Part shown: piece after piece, positions 35,001 to 46,345 of the stretch
Numbering within the stretch: the stretch's first letter is position 1
Layout of the letters: each line of letters starts with the position of its first letter
NCBI GenBank assembly: GCA_001949185.1
Contig: BDGG01000004.1
Location: 228,057-286,836, forward strand
Direction of reading: 5' to 3'
Source of the DNA: Ramazzottius varieornatus
Taxonomy: Eukaryota; Tardigrada; Eutardigrada; Parachela; Ramazzottiidae
DNA length: 58,780 bases
The notes under the pieces: model-generated
Databases searched by the model: none
Seen by the model: only the letters and a program-made list of their open reading frames with translations
Told to the model about the DNA's origin: nothing
Program-made: the position numbers and the translations under genes

Positions 35001-38000
35001 ACGTCAAGCTACATTGCTCAGAAGGTACGGTAGTGTACAATAGTCGAGGACTCATTGGCAATACATCAGGCAAATGAGCCCTAATTTCAGATACCATCTG
35101 GCAACTTCCGGAAGGCGGTCAGAGTGTGTCTCTTCGCTTTGAAGCCATTGATTATTAGCCCATCACAGCTCATTTCCTCATTGACTCAGTCTTTTCTTGA
35201 TCAGTTCAAGGCAAAAAACATTACCCATTAATCAAATGCTGACAGATCCGTCACATTCCACTCCAAAGATGCTGAAATTAAACACCAGCTTCACCAACGA
35301 ATTTTTTCCGATCCGTCTCGCCTTTGACTAACAGTTGACTCCGACAGAATTCACTGTAGCTTGGTTAAGCTAACTTAACTAACTTAACTTAGCTCAACAT
35401 AACTTAACTTAAGCTAACTTAACAAGTCCCTTCGACGTTCGTCTACTAGCTGGATAAATATAATATAAATAAATACAACACAACCCGAGGATAGGCTTAG
35501 TGCAGCAAGCGTAGTGAAGGCAGTTAACTTCGGGCAGTGGTGAATTCTGACCACAATTCACCGAGGTTTCACCAGTTCAACGTCTACGTAATTATCCGAA
35601 GTTTCACCACAGTTACGCGAACTTATCTGATGCCATCTCACGTTTTCTCCGCATACAGCTTTCCTAGTCCGTTGACCAAACACTTTTAAATACAGTACAG
35701 TTTCATGGTGATGCGCAAAGCGGATCACGGAATTCGCGAAGAGGAATAATTAAAAAAGAGCCCTTTACAACGAGCGGCCAGTGTAGTTGTTCCCTGCTGC
35801 CAGTCCCGGTGTTCCACCTCGTATAGCAAGTTGTCCGCTGCTGTCCGGACCGTGGTTTCCGTTCTTGGACAACGGAATAGGAAAGCTGTATGCGGAGAAA
35901 CCGTGAGATTGCATCAGATAACTTCGGGTGATTATGGTGAACTGGTGGAGCTTCGGTGAATTATGGTGAGAATTCACCATTGCCCGAAATTAACTGCATT
36001 CACTTCACTTGCCCGCACCAAGCCTACTCGAGGAATCCACTTTAAACAGCAACGAGCACAATCATGTATCGCAGGATCGCTGAGAACCAGCGATGGAGCC
36101 TATGATTTACAGCATGTGACCTCACTTACTGTTCTTTTTCAACTTTAGTCAAGTTGAAAACCCGTTGAGTATTGTCAGAGTGATACACGTGCCGAAGCTG
36201 TTTGCCATGCCAGGCTTTATAGCATTGGATAGCATGGCACAATCACGCGGAGAGTTAGGTTTGGCAGGCTATGGGCTTCTTTTACCAGTGGAGAAAGCAG
36301 CAAGTTTGTCTGGCTAGTGTTCAGCATTGCTCTCAGTGAACTGACGCAGCTTTGACTTTTCTTCCCACTCTGTCAAGCAACTTTCTGCCGGATCCGTTGT
36401 TCCGTTTAAATGTTAGATTTTGAGGGCTATCTTTTTGCTCAAAGCAAAAAACATGTGCGGCCACTGCAAGCCGGTAGAATAATTAATACAGTAGTAAAGT
36501 TAATTGCGTGTTACAAACTGTACTCGAATAACACTTAAGACCACGATCCTGCACACACTGTCTGATATGGCATACTTCCACCAAACCAATCAGACATCTA
36601 TTCGGACAGGTTTCCTTTTCAATCTTGTCATTTTCACACATGCAAGTGCTGTTACCCACCGATGCTGTGTAGGACGTCACAAGTCACGTGTCCAACATAC
36701 GCGACTACAGCACGTGACCTAGACGTCACCTTTACCTATATTTGGGCGGAGTTACATTATCCAATCCCAGTGGAGAAATCCTACGTCATCCAACTCTCCT
36801 CGTGATTTTCCATCAGAATTTTAGTACATTCTGCACGTGTATCACTCTGGTATTGTCGAATTAATTTCGGCCTGCACAGCATGTCTGCTTCCGACTGTCG
36901 AGCAGAGTAGTGCGCGAGTGGACTGAGTTTCGGCCTATATCTGATCTTTGAGAAGGTTTGAGTTCTGCACAAAACTGGTATGGTAGCGCTAGAGTACACT
37001 GACGTAACTGGTCTTCTGTTCAACGGCTCAGCAGAGTTAACAATACACGATAACCACGATTAGTTCTTCGCTTTTCAGGACCGGATTAGGTGTAGAGTAG
37101 AGTGGGTCACCCGCTTACCAAAGCTTGTTCCGAATTAGCGGTATTCGTTTCCAAATTTTTAAACTCATATATTGATCATAATTTCGTGATTATTTTGTTA
37201 ATAAAATTGTTTCTCCGACTTGGCAAAAAGGACCCGAACGGTTATGGGACACAAAAATAATTTGTTTCATTTGCCAATCGTGATAAGCATTTCAGCGTCC
37301 ATTTCCGCTGTCAACAAAAAAAGAGCCACATCAAAGTTCAATGAGTCTGTTCGCTAGAAATATTTCAATTTTGCAGTGTGGGATTCTTATATGATCTTCG
37401 ATCCATCTCAGGATGACTGTATCCGTCTGGAACCCGGCAAGACCGTTTACTATTCCTTCATCACCACAGCCTTGTTTTTCTTCCCGGTGGGAGTCATGAT
37501 GGTAGCCTATGCTGTTATAATGCGGAAAGTGTGGTTCATGCAGATCCCTGGCGATTACCCGGCCTACAACGCCGTCCACGCCAAATCAAAAGCTAAGGTA
37601 CAAAATAGTACTGTTTTGGCCAGCAATAACCCCAAGCTTTCTTGCAAGGAGTGTTGATTCATGTCTTGCGCCTGATTTTCTGCGAAGGGCTTGAAGACGG
37701 TGTGATTATTGCTACGTTGTGTCTTTCCTATTGTTGCAGATCATCAAGCTGGTTGCCGCTGTTCTGGTGGCCTTTCTCATCTGTTGGATGCCATTACAAG
37801 TGCTTATCTTATTCGAACGATATCGACCAACAACGAGAGAGGTAAACGGAAAAAATGAGCATTCCAGCCGCTTTTTTCGTAAGGACAAACGCAGATCCTC
37901 CAGATGAAAGGTTGCAGCACAGTGTGAATTCCGCCGTGAAAGAATTTATCCGGGTGTCATGTTATGAATATATTGGCGGTATCGTTCGAGTTTTACTATT

Positions 38001-38320
38001 GAACAATTGTCTGGGTTTCATCGTAGTTGCCGAAATGGTTCGACCAGTTTAAGTACTTCGCCCATTTCATCGCTTACGCCAACAGCGCGATCAATCCATT
38101 GGTTTACTGTTCCCTCAACGGGAAATTCCGACAAGGTTTCATGGCAATTCTGACTTGCCACAAAAGTCGAATGAGAAGGAACAGTCTGGACGACTCGACA
38201 CTAGGTAAGATGTCACTTTCAGTGATGTCTCGGCATGGTAACCCACCGCCTATACTGTTTTCGGTTTACAGTGACTCTACACACGGACGCAGCATCCCGG
38301 CGAGGTTCCCGCGCCGTTAG
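32063..38320 (+). CDS. Class A peptide-type GPCR with altered DRY and TM2 Asp
   Basis: Five exons: 32063-32435, 34800-35024, 37377-37597, 37740-37841 and 38027-38320 (1215 nt, 404 aa, phases consistent). The N-terminus has N-glycosylation sites. TM1 carries FFGNIMV; TM2 NLSVAGLIIALG; C3.25 is AAMCKIH; TM3 ends IALDQFVAVAFP; TM4 has GVWILAAAASIPF; the second loop has a matching Cys; TM5 has FFFPVGVMMVAY; TM6 FLICWMPLQVL; TM7 YANSAINPLVYC; then a Ser-rich tail. CWxP and NPxxY are canonical, but Arg3.50 is Gln (DQF) and Asp2.50 is Gly. Exon sequence is otherwise clean. The TM6-TM7 pattern suggests a neuropeptide receptor; the ligand cannot be named. Introns 1 and 2 are over 2.3 kb and contain a mobile element. 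Confidence 0.88.
35486..36033. mobile_element. Foldback element in GPCR intron 2
   Basis: The roughly 550 bp element has arms of about 150 bp. The left arm contains AGGATAGGCTTAGTGC and CTCCGCATACAGCTTTCCTA; the right arm contains the complements (AGGAAAGCTGTATGCGGAG, GCACCAAGCCTACTCGAGG). Tandem words such as TTTCACCA recur inside. No coding sequence. It explains part of the unusual length of this intron. Confidence 0.72.
36483..36680 (-). CDS. Possible Cys-rich (Ly6-like) exon inside GPCR intron 2
   Basis: A minus-strand frame carries eight cysteines in about 45 residues (CMCENDKIEKETCPNRC, EVCHIRQC, KCYSSTVCNTQL). The ending CxxxxxCN resembles the close of a Ly6 domain. A CAG acceptor-like site lies just upstream near 36675, but I found no partner exon with a signal peptide, so it may be an orphan exon or chance. 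Confidence 0.25.
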   Translation of the reverse strand: MTSYTASVGNSTCMCENDKIEKETCPNRCLIGLVEVCHIRQCVQDRGLKCYSSTVCNTQLTLLLY

Positions 38321-38985
38321 TTTCCACGTTTCCACCCATTCCATCCATACGAACGCCAACGACGAGCCTCACTATGCGCTTCGAGGATTTCTTAGTGATC
38401 CTCACTGACCCAAGCTTTATTACTGCCATCCAACACGCTTAGTTGTTTTCTACCTTCCCTGCCGATCTGACACCATGAACGCTACAATAGTCCTCACGAC
38501 GAGCTGTTTATGTCGCAAACGGTCGATTTAAAATTTGAGTTTGCTTGATCAACGGAAATTAGTCGTGAGTGAGACAAAATTGGATTTTTCGAAAGTCTCG
38601 GAAACGGGACCGGAAATGCGCTAGTTTTACGGGGTAGGTTTGTAGGCAAACTTTGCCTCCTGACTAAGTTGAAATGCATGGTTTTCTCTCTGGCTCGTCT
38701 CTGTCTTCCGATATCCTCGACACTAATATCAAGAAGCCCATACGCGAAACGGTATCTCGCAAGGTGAAGCACTGTGCAGATAGAGATCAGCTGTGAAGTG
38801 AAAATTTGAAATTTTGAGTCAACTGTGCAGAGAATAATCCGTCTTCGCTTTCAAGATAAGCTACTCGAGGGCTGCTTACATTGAAAGCGACACTTCGTAA
38901 TCCACTTTCCAGATCAACACAATCAACGGAGTTTTACGGCCTGTCGTGAGGAGGACTAATATAGCTCGTTGTAGAGCACGGTTAC

Positions 38986-39653
38986 TAGTGATGTTCTTAT
39001 ATAGTAATATTTTATTAAATTAGATGATAGTAGATGGTTTTAGCATCTACTATGTTTAGTGATATTTAGTAAACGGATTTGGGCACCGGAAGCCAATATT
39101 AATATTTTAGTAGTTTGAAACTGAGGTCTGATGTTTTATTATTATTAAGATGTACATCATCCGTATATATTTTAGTGAAAGTAACGCTGCCGCTGCTTCG
39201 AAAAGCCGGTTGATTTGCTGAATTTGGCGCGTGTGCGTTAGTTATGTGGGTCGCGACCTGCCATGTCACAGATTGCAGGTTCAGGATGCAAGGTCTAGTA
39301 CGGGCACTGGTAGTGCAGACGCCAATTTCTCGTCTGTCCTTTTCCGTTATTTGAAAAGTACTGTCAGCCTGTCAGCGTCAGGTCAAACATCATACTCTCT
39401 TCGGGCGAATATCTAGCAGAGTGTTGCTGATGAGGATGGTTATGAGACTGGGTGCCACGACCTGCCGTTGAGTTCTCCAATACCAAAATATATAATACCA
39501 AACTCACGGGAGTGCTATCAATACTATTGTAATATTTCATTAGGTCAGGCGGAGGTTTTACTATAGTAATTCCAAATTAGTTAGACTTCGGTGGACGGCT
39601 GATATTTACTTCTATTATATTGGATGTCATTATCCCATATTAGAACATCACTA
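38986..39653. mobile_element. AT-rich element with short terminal inverted repeats
   Basis: The sequence begins TAGTGATGTTCTTATAT and ends ATATTAGAACATCACTA, complementary at about 15 of 17 positions. The core is AT-rich with small palindromes such as AGTAGATGG..CATCTACT. No clear target duplication was found. Confidence 0.5.
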
Positions 39654-39983
39654 ACTTACCTATTCATGTGTTCTGACTGGTAGAATTCACCTTGCTCCAG
39701 TGCACAGTGGTGCGTACTGCTCAGAACCGTGCCTGCACCAGAAAGCCAGTTAGCCCACAATCATCTGCTTCGCTTGATTGAGTACAAAGCAGTAGACACT
39801 AGCCATCGTGACGTTAGCTCGATGATACGCTGTTCCAGTTGGACCAGTACACGCTGGTTCCAGTCGGCTGGCAATACTCGTTAAATCAACCAAGCTGCAG
39901 AATAGAAAAATGCTGATCAATTAATCAGTCAATCAATCAACTCAATAAAAGTACAGTAAAATATTGTGCTGAGTCCGCAAGTT

Positions 39984-40127
39984 GTAATCAGTCCCGAAAT
40001 CCGAAGCACGCGAACGCTTTCTTTTTTGCCAGCGATCGTTCCTGCATATTCTATTGTAATCAGTCCCGAAATCCGAAGCACGCGAACGCTTTCTTTCATG
40101 CCAGCGATCGTTCCTGCATATTCCACC
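39984..40127. repeat. Two-copy tandem repeat, 72 bp unit
   Basis: Copies at 39984-40055 and 40056-40127 begin GTAATCAGTCCCGAAATCCG and differ at only a few bases near the unit end. The unit is a multiple of three, so a frame stays open across both copies, but nothing else suggests coding. Confidence 0.85.
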
Positions 40128-41129
40128 AGAATAAGGCACTTAGGACCTTACTTCGACAGTGTCCAGCAGAAGAGCAGCAAACTGGATGATCTGGGAGTTC
40201 CACTTGTGGTCCTAATAATACAGTAGATTGTCGCCTCCAAGTCGATCACCACGACGTACCGCATCTTGCTGACAAGTGAGTCTCTTCCGAGCCTTCCGAT
40301 ACGCTTATCCTCCAACGAACAGAAGATTCCTGGAACGAAAAGAGGGGGAAGACTTCCGTAGCGCTTGTAAGAGGGCGAGAGGGTTTCCCGTAAAAATTCC
40401 GTAAGAAAAAGTCAGGAAAAGGAAAGCCGGTTTTGAACTGAACTTGAAGAAGACTGCAAAGTCGCAACCAGGCATCATTCTACCCAACAGCGTGCTACTG
40501 GGCCTGTTCGTGATCGCTCGTGGCGAGCCGTCCTGTCTAGAATCCAGTACACGCTGGTTTCCAGTCAATTTGCGCGAGTGCAGCAGTCCTATCACGCACC
40601 TACATACGCGTTCAAAAAATCAAGCGTACTGCTAAGCCGAAAGAGATGGACGAGCATTCCCGAAGTAGACAGCGCGCTCAACACGTTCGTGGGTCACTTG
40701 ATCGGGCGAACTCTTTCATCCATTCAACGACCGGCATTTCAAAGGTGATCGCTCGTCGGAAGATGCTGCCCAATGGCTTGGCCTGCCTCGGAAATACTCA
40801 AACATGGTAGGATGTCAACAGCCGTCCCTGTTCATTCTTCTCTGCTCAGCCAGCCAAGCATAGGAAGCATAGGAGCCTGAAGCATAGGAACACCCGGAAA
40901 ACAGTCGACCCTTGATGCAAAAAGTGCGTGCATTCCTTGTGCCTCTCAAGCAGATAAAACTTGCAGCTGCTTGTTCTCCATCGCGACAACCTGTGAGGCT
41001 GTACAAGGCTCAGACGGTTTTTGATGTTCGCAGAAAGACTCTTTTTCTAACCTATTCAAAGTCGAACAACCATCCTTCAGCTCTTCGATAGTTCTTTGTT
41101 TAGCGCAAGTCCAACCTCATCGATTCGGG

Positions 41130-42180
41130 ATGGAATACATCGTGGTCATCGACTTTGAAGCTACGTGCGACTGGAACCAGAAGATCGGCCAGCATGTCAA
41201 CCAGATCATCGAGTTCGGAGCGGTGCTGGTCAGCACTCGCAATCAGCAAGTCGTAAGTTTGCTTTCCCTGCTCGGTGTTTCATGGAGAAGTTTCTATTCC
41301 TGTTTTCTCCCTGAACTCGAACGCGAAAATGGACGACGATTTGTCGATAAGTATGTTCTAGCCTCTAACTTGTTCGCTTGCAGGACAGCACCTTCCACTC
41401 TTACTGTCAGCCCAGCGGTGCCTTGCGAACCCTTAGCCGCTACTGTCTGGACCTGACCAAAGTTATTCAAGCCCAGGTCGACGCAGCTGCCCTGTTCCCG
41501 GAGGTCTTCCGTCGCTTCGAAGCTTGGCTGGTGCAAAATGGCCTGTCGGTCATCAGTGCTTCAAACTGGATCATGGCGTCCGACTCGTAAGTTTTCCCCA
41601 CTTTTATTCTTAAAAATCTTGAGAGGGCGGCAAGCAATTGCGGGATGGCGCAGGTTTGCTTGTTATTTGCCGTAAACGTGCGCCACTTACACTACGACCA
41701 TCCCGTATGCCATAACCGTTCTGATCTGGTTTGCCGACATGCTATTCGATGTGCTGAGAAGCTGACCGGTTCTTTGGTGCCGGCCTTTTTCTGTTTGATT
41801 GGTAGTGCCCTCTTGCTGGTTACAGGCGATTCGACTTCAATATCTATCTCTACAATCAATGCAAGCTGAACTATATCGTCTATCCGCACTACGCTCGACA
41901 GGTTCTGATGGTAGCCTCGTTTTACAAGCGATACTACTTGATGGTTGCCATCACCACCCGGATGAGCAACGGCACCGCCACCATGCTGCAACGCTTCGGT
42001 ATGACGCTCGAAGGCAAGCGTCATTCAGCTGTCGACGATGTTCGTAACTTGGCACGTGTCGTCATCCGTATGATGCAGGATGGACATCTTCCCAAGATGC
42101 GAGCCAACATTGCCATCTATCCGGAACGTCAGTCGGCTGATCACAAGATACCGAAGTCCTGCTTCTTCGTTGACTTGTAA
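41130..42180 (+). CDS. ERI1-like 3'-5' exoribonuclease (DEDDh)
   Basis: Three exons, 41130-41252, 41384-41586 and 41826-42180, give 681 nt and 226 aa. Exo I is VVIDFEATCDW at the N-terminus. ERI1-like spacing follows: IIEFGAVLV, DSTFHSYCQP, LSRYCLDLT, and an Exo II region NWIMASDSRFD. Exo III is KRHSAVDDVRNLARVV with His and Asp. All catalytic acids appear present. There is no SAP domain, so this is the short, catalytic-domain-only type. ERI1 enzymes trim histone mRNA, 5.8S rRNA and small RNAs. The initiator ATG (GATGGAATACATC) opens directly on the domain. Intron 2 carries a copy of the hairpin family. Confidence 0.88.
41644..41689. repeat. Intronic hairpin family, copy 2
   Basis: The arms are GGATGGCGCA and GTGCGCCACTT around TTTGCTTGTTATTTGCCG. 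It lies inside intron 2 of the ERI1-like gene. The loop resembles that of copies 1 and 4. Confidence 0.55.
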
Positions 42181-42763
42181 TCCACCGAGGAAACTCCATT
42201 AAATTCATAATAGCTGCTGATCTTTTTAGTTGTAAAATTATAGGGCATTATAACTCGATTATTTCAAAAAGGAGTGTTAATTATGAGCTTTTGTCGATCG
42301 GACGAAACAATTGTTGAAAAGAATCCTTCGGGATTGGGGATTTGAACCGGTATTGCTGTGTTCTGGGAATCGGTTTTTGCGTTTCAGCATTTCGTACTTT
42401 ATCGATGCCTACGAAATTCTTTATTTGATGTGTTTGCTAGTCTTCATATAGTTTACCATGATCTAGCATTTTGATTTTTGTGATTTTGATAGTTCTGCTG
42501 GCGTAATTAAACTTGAACCTGATGGACGATAAGGCTTTATTTGAACGGCTCGGAATCTTGAGCTAGAATCGCAAAACATGGGGAACATTGTTCTCTGAAG
42601 TCCGCATGCTTGCGAGCGACCGATCGCAACACAATGGTTTGTCCCAGTTTTCTTTAAATCAGATGCGTGCGGGAAGACAGCACTGCCAGATCTTTTCTTA
42701 AATTTCGGAATTTTTTATATTCCGCGTTTCGGAAAGTTACTAATACTCCTCGCCTGGGTGAAC
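42181..42763. other. Short intergenic spacer
   Basis: I see no gene. It should contain the 3' UTR of the ERI1-like gene and the promoter of the gene starting at 42764. GGTTCAAATCC-like bases near 42345 resemble a tRNA B box but have no matching A box. Confidence 0.4.
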
Positions 42764-44537
42764 ATGGAAATCGGCGTCGTTTTTCTTTTCCTCTTTGCTA
42801 TCTTTCTTCCCAGTATTCCTGGCTTGAAGGTGACGTTCTTCGGTCAGGAGCAGTATCAGGGTAAGTGCACATATTGCCCGTCTTTCTTCGGGACTTCTGA
42901 TGGATTTTCGGTCCGCGCCCTAACGTAATACGAACGTATGCTAACTTCTTACTTTACCAGGTTCCAACAACAGCTTGGATGTCTTTAATAACTGCATGGA
43001 CAGTAACGGTTTCGGTATCCGCCCAAACTCTCTAAAGTTATCAGATCCCAGCAAGTTAGCGTCGTCTCTGGGGAATCTATGTGTCAAGTTATGGCAAGGA
43101 AGAAGATGCACCGGTGCGTCGTACCTCGCGATCGGAGATAAACCCGCCCTAACCGATCTCTTCAATGACACCCATTCTGTTAGCAATTGTGCTATGGGCA
43201 ACGTAAGTCCAAAAGAAAAATATTTGGGGCTTTTCCCAAACAAACATCTCACCTTGTGACGCTTCGACAACTACGAGACACTACTTTGAACGTGGCTTCG
43301 TTCGTTTTCCGTAAATCCAGGCATAAGATAAGGGATTCTAAAGTCCTATATTTCGGCATGTGTACTGATCATTTTGGCTCTTTCGTTGTAGGGAACTCAC
43401 CCACCTGCAATCTGGAGAGAACACTGGTATGAGCACGTGGAAGACCTCGAGCGCGTCTACTTCGATAAAGACATCGCAGTCTACTACGACTCGGCGGTCG
43501 ATCGAGGCATCACCTGGCCCTTCAAGTACATCGGCGACATCTGGCGGTACACCAAGCAGACCTACGGAAACTTCAGCCCAGACAACCGGCTGTTCGCGGT
43601 TCTTCACCACGGTCGGTACCATGGAGCCCACATGTCAACCCACACCAGCGCCACGCACGATTTTCGGACCCTGATCGATGGCGGGGTACCCGATGATCAA
43701 GGCTGGGCGACCGGACCAGCCTGGCGTCGTCACGAGGGACTCGAGGCTGTCGATATCCTGGTGAACGAGATCGGTGTTATCGTTGAGCACAGCGCCAAGG
43801 GCGTCATGGGTTCTCCTGCTCGACCCATATGGAAGAATGTCTGGGCGGAACTGTTTGCGTTCGATGTGTTCACAGCCACCGGAAGACAGGAAGATGCTGA
43901 TCGAATCTACAGCCTCGCTATTGAGAAGAAGGTCTTGCTGCGCGGTCTACCCTTTAAGCTCTTCGAAAGCTGGTTCTACCCAATCTATAAGAATTACGGT
44001 GGAGCAAAGGTGATGAATAAGTTTCTGACGTTATTGTCGGAAAACTTTCCCAAGGAGACGCTCGGCAACAAGTGGAGTAGATACTCGCGAGATCTGAACT
44101 ACGGCGAGCTGGTCCACTTCTGGAACGGTGCCACTGGCGTGAATTTGAAAAACCTAGCAGATGTGGCATTTCCTTTGGCTTACAGAGGACAATTGTTGAA
44201 TGCACAACTGCTTTTTCCCGCGGCCACTTACAACAGGACCGCCGTGGATTTCGCAACTGCGACCACACCAGCGCCCAACACAACCAGAACCAGACCTCCA
44301 AGTTTACCAGCTAGCTTATCGGAAAGTCCAAGTGGTACTGCCGTTCAGCTGACTAGTCAGGAAGAAGGCAGTTTGGCTTGGAAGGGTGGTCTGATTGCGT
44401 GGGGCGTGGTCACCACATTGATTTTGATTGCCCTGCTGGCTGGCGTCTTGTTTGTGGTAGTCCGCAAAAGAAGAATGCTCGGGTCTTCCGGAAACAGAAT
44501 GCTCCTTCGAGAAGACGATCTATCTGCTAACATGTGA
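42764..44537 (+). CDS. Membrane-anchored relative of a bacterial secreted HExxH-type family; zinc motif lost
   Basis: Three exons, 42764-42860, 42961-43202 and 43392-44537 (1485 nt, 494 aa, phases consistent). There is a signal peptide (VVFLFLFAIFLPSIPG), then a Cys-bearing domain of about 100 residues (VTFFGQEQYQG, CVKLWQGRRCTG) that faintly recalls a beta-gamma-crystallin-like fold. The main domain follows (RLFAVLHHGRYHGAHMSTHT, WATGPAWRRHEGLEAVDILV, ELFAFDVFTATGR, WFYPIYKNYGG, LNYGELVHFWNGATGVNL). After it come a Thr/Pro-rich stalk, one transmembrane helix (GVVTTLILIALLAGVLFVV) and a short basic tail. From memory the main domain matches secreted proteins of actinobacteria that carry THEVGH; here that place reads NEIGV, so zinc hydrolysis is unlikely. 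Horizontal transfer is inference. Confidence 0.75.
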
Positions 44538-44946
44538 TGTTTCTATTCGCGTCGATACCATAAAAAGTACTTACGCTCTAAACCTCTTTTCGTTTCAGTC
44601 TCACACTGTGTGTCCACGAAATCCACGCACCTGTACATATGAGTAACCTGTACTGGCAGTTTTCAAGGGCTTTTGCGTCAGTGTTACGTGCTCAGGCATC
44701 TAAAATCGTTTACTTCCATTTTTATATGCACGACAAGCAAAAAAATTTCTGCGGCAACGCGTAAATTCGGCTTCGAGTGGCCGCGGTTCTGATACTTTGC
44801 TCATCTTACCGTGGCGGTGTCAGACCTTTTAGGTTTGTCAGAAGAAACTATCTGGTTTCTGGCCGTCCCGCCGTTCTCACCTTCAGCCAATCTACCCCGT
44901 TCGAACGCCAGTGTGTTGTTGTCTGGACCGAAGACTGGAATATATT

Positions 44947-45920
44947 ATGGGAAGATGGTGGGTCACTGTGGGTAAGTTATCGAGAATCGAGCTGTCATGC
45001 TCGAACAATGCGCAGGAATTTCAGGTGCGGAGTAGAGAAGTGTGACATTTATGACGTTTTTTTCCTCTTCAGCTTGTATGCTTATTTCCGTAACATCCCT
45101 ACTAGCGGCAACAGCCCCACGTGACAACGGTCAACGCGACGAGAAAGGAAATGTTGCGGTCCAGCAGCCCAACACTTCTGCCACTGCTGGTTCTCCAAAC
45201 AACGTAAATCACAACGACACCAATCCAGAGAACCTTCCGACACGTAGCAATGTTACGATGACACAGGCCAACAGTAAGGTTAACACGTCAAGTGTTTCGA
45301 TTCCCGTGAAACGCGACGACCACCACCACTTTGCTGTCAAACTGCCGCCATCTAACAGTACGGAGCACAGAGAAGCTATCTTAGCAGAAACCCTCGCAGC
45401 TTTGACGAACCTGAAGCTAGCCCAGCGAAAAAGTGCTAACTCAACCACGCTTCCTGCTGCCCCTGCTGCCACGACTTCAGCCAACAGTAGTCATCTCGCC
45501 TTGCATCAGCAGAATGTCTCGGCTGAACACCACAGCGACCCGACTCCTAGCCTGCCGTCACCAGACATGAAATTGGTCCACATAAACTCCAGACTGGTGC
45601 AGGACCCCAAAGTTGCGCAGATGGTCAGCAGTCATACTTCTTGGGAGTCTCCGCTGTACAGCACCAGAGTGGCCTTGGGTTTCTTCGTCGTATTCACCCT
45701 TGCGCTGTTGATTGGATCCGTTTTGATGTACCGTCGCATGCACAGGTAAGGTAAGACATTTGATCACTGGGCGTGACTGCTACTGTATTATTAAATGGGA
45801 ACTGCTCATGATGATATCAGTGCTTTCTGGGGTTTTAGAATGAGAGAGGAAGACCGTACAGTGTTCTCCTCCACAAGTTACGGCGACTTAAGGAACCATA
45901 ATTACGACTTGGCACTGTAA
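44947..45920 (+). CDS. Mucin-like single-pass type I membrane protein
   Basis: Three exons, 44947-44971, 45073-45745 and 45839-45920 (780 nt, 259 aa). The 25 nt first exon is supported because it supplies the start of a good signal peptide across the junction (MGRWWVTV/ACMLISVTSLLA). The ectodomain is rich in Asn, Ser, Thr, Ala and Pro with many NxT/S sites (NTSAT, NVTM, NTSS, NSTE), and so is probably heavily glycosylated. A transmembrane helix (VALGFFVVFTLALLIGSVLMY) is followed by a short tail with SYGDLRNHNYDLAL. I recognise no family. The SYGDL and NYDLAL sequences resemble tyrosine-based sorting or signalling sites, which is inference. Confidence 0.72.
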
Positions 45921-46345
45921 CGCATGATCGGATGATAGCTCGTGTCGCTGTTTTCCGTGGTCTTTCTTTTGTTCATCTCTTTCTGTTGAGTTGTTACAGT
46001 ACCTTAAACCTATCGCAGTCTACAGTTGCTCCAGTATAGTGGACCGATAGTTCTAACAAAACTCTCGAGTTTGTCCGGGGCTTACGAGCGAACGTAGCAT
46101 TATTTTGATCTGATGGCACCGATAACCATGTCGGCGATTCTCTCATTAAACTGAGTTTGATGAAAGCTTCAAGCTTGTCCGCATCATGCTGCCGTACATG
46201 TACCGTTCATCGATCAAAGACATTTATTTTGCATCACCCATTTCGCGGTGTGTACGCACTTCTCTGGAACTTTGCCAGGCTCCTTCACGGAAACAAATGT
46301 TGCCGAGCTGAGGATCCTTCCGTTCTCTCAGACAATGGTAGTTTA

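Larger units (their letters stand above)
38321..41129. other. Intergenic region, AT-rich in part
   Basis: It contains no supported gene. It holds an AT-rich inverted-repeat element (38986-39653) and a two-copy 72 bp tandem repeat (39984-40127). A short sequence with CCAGTACACGCTGGTT occurs twice (39843 and 40551). Confidence 0.4.
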
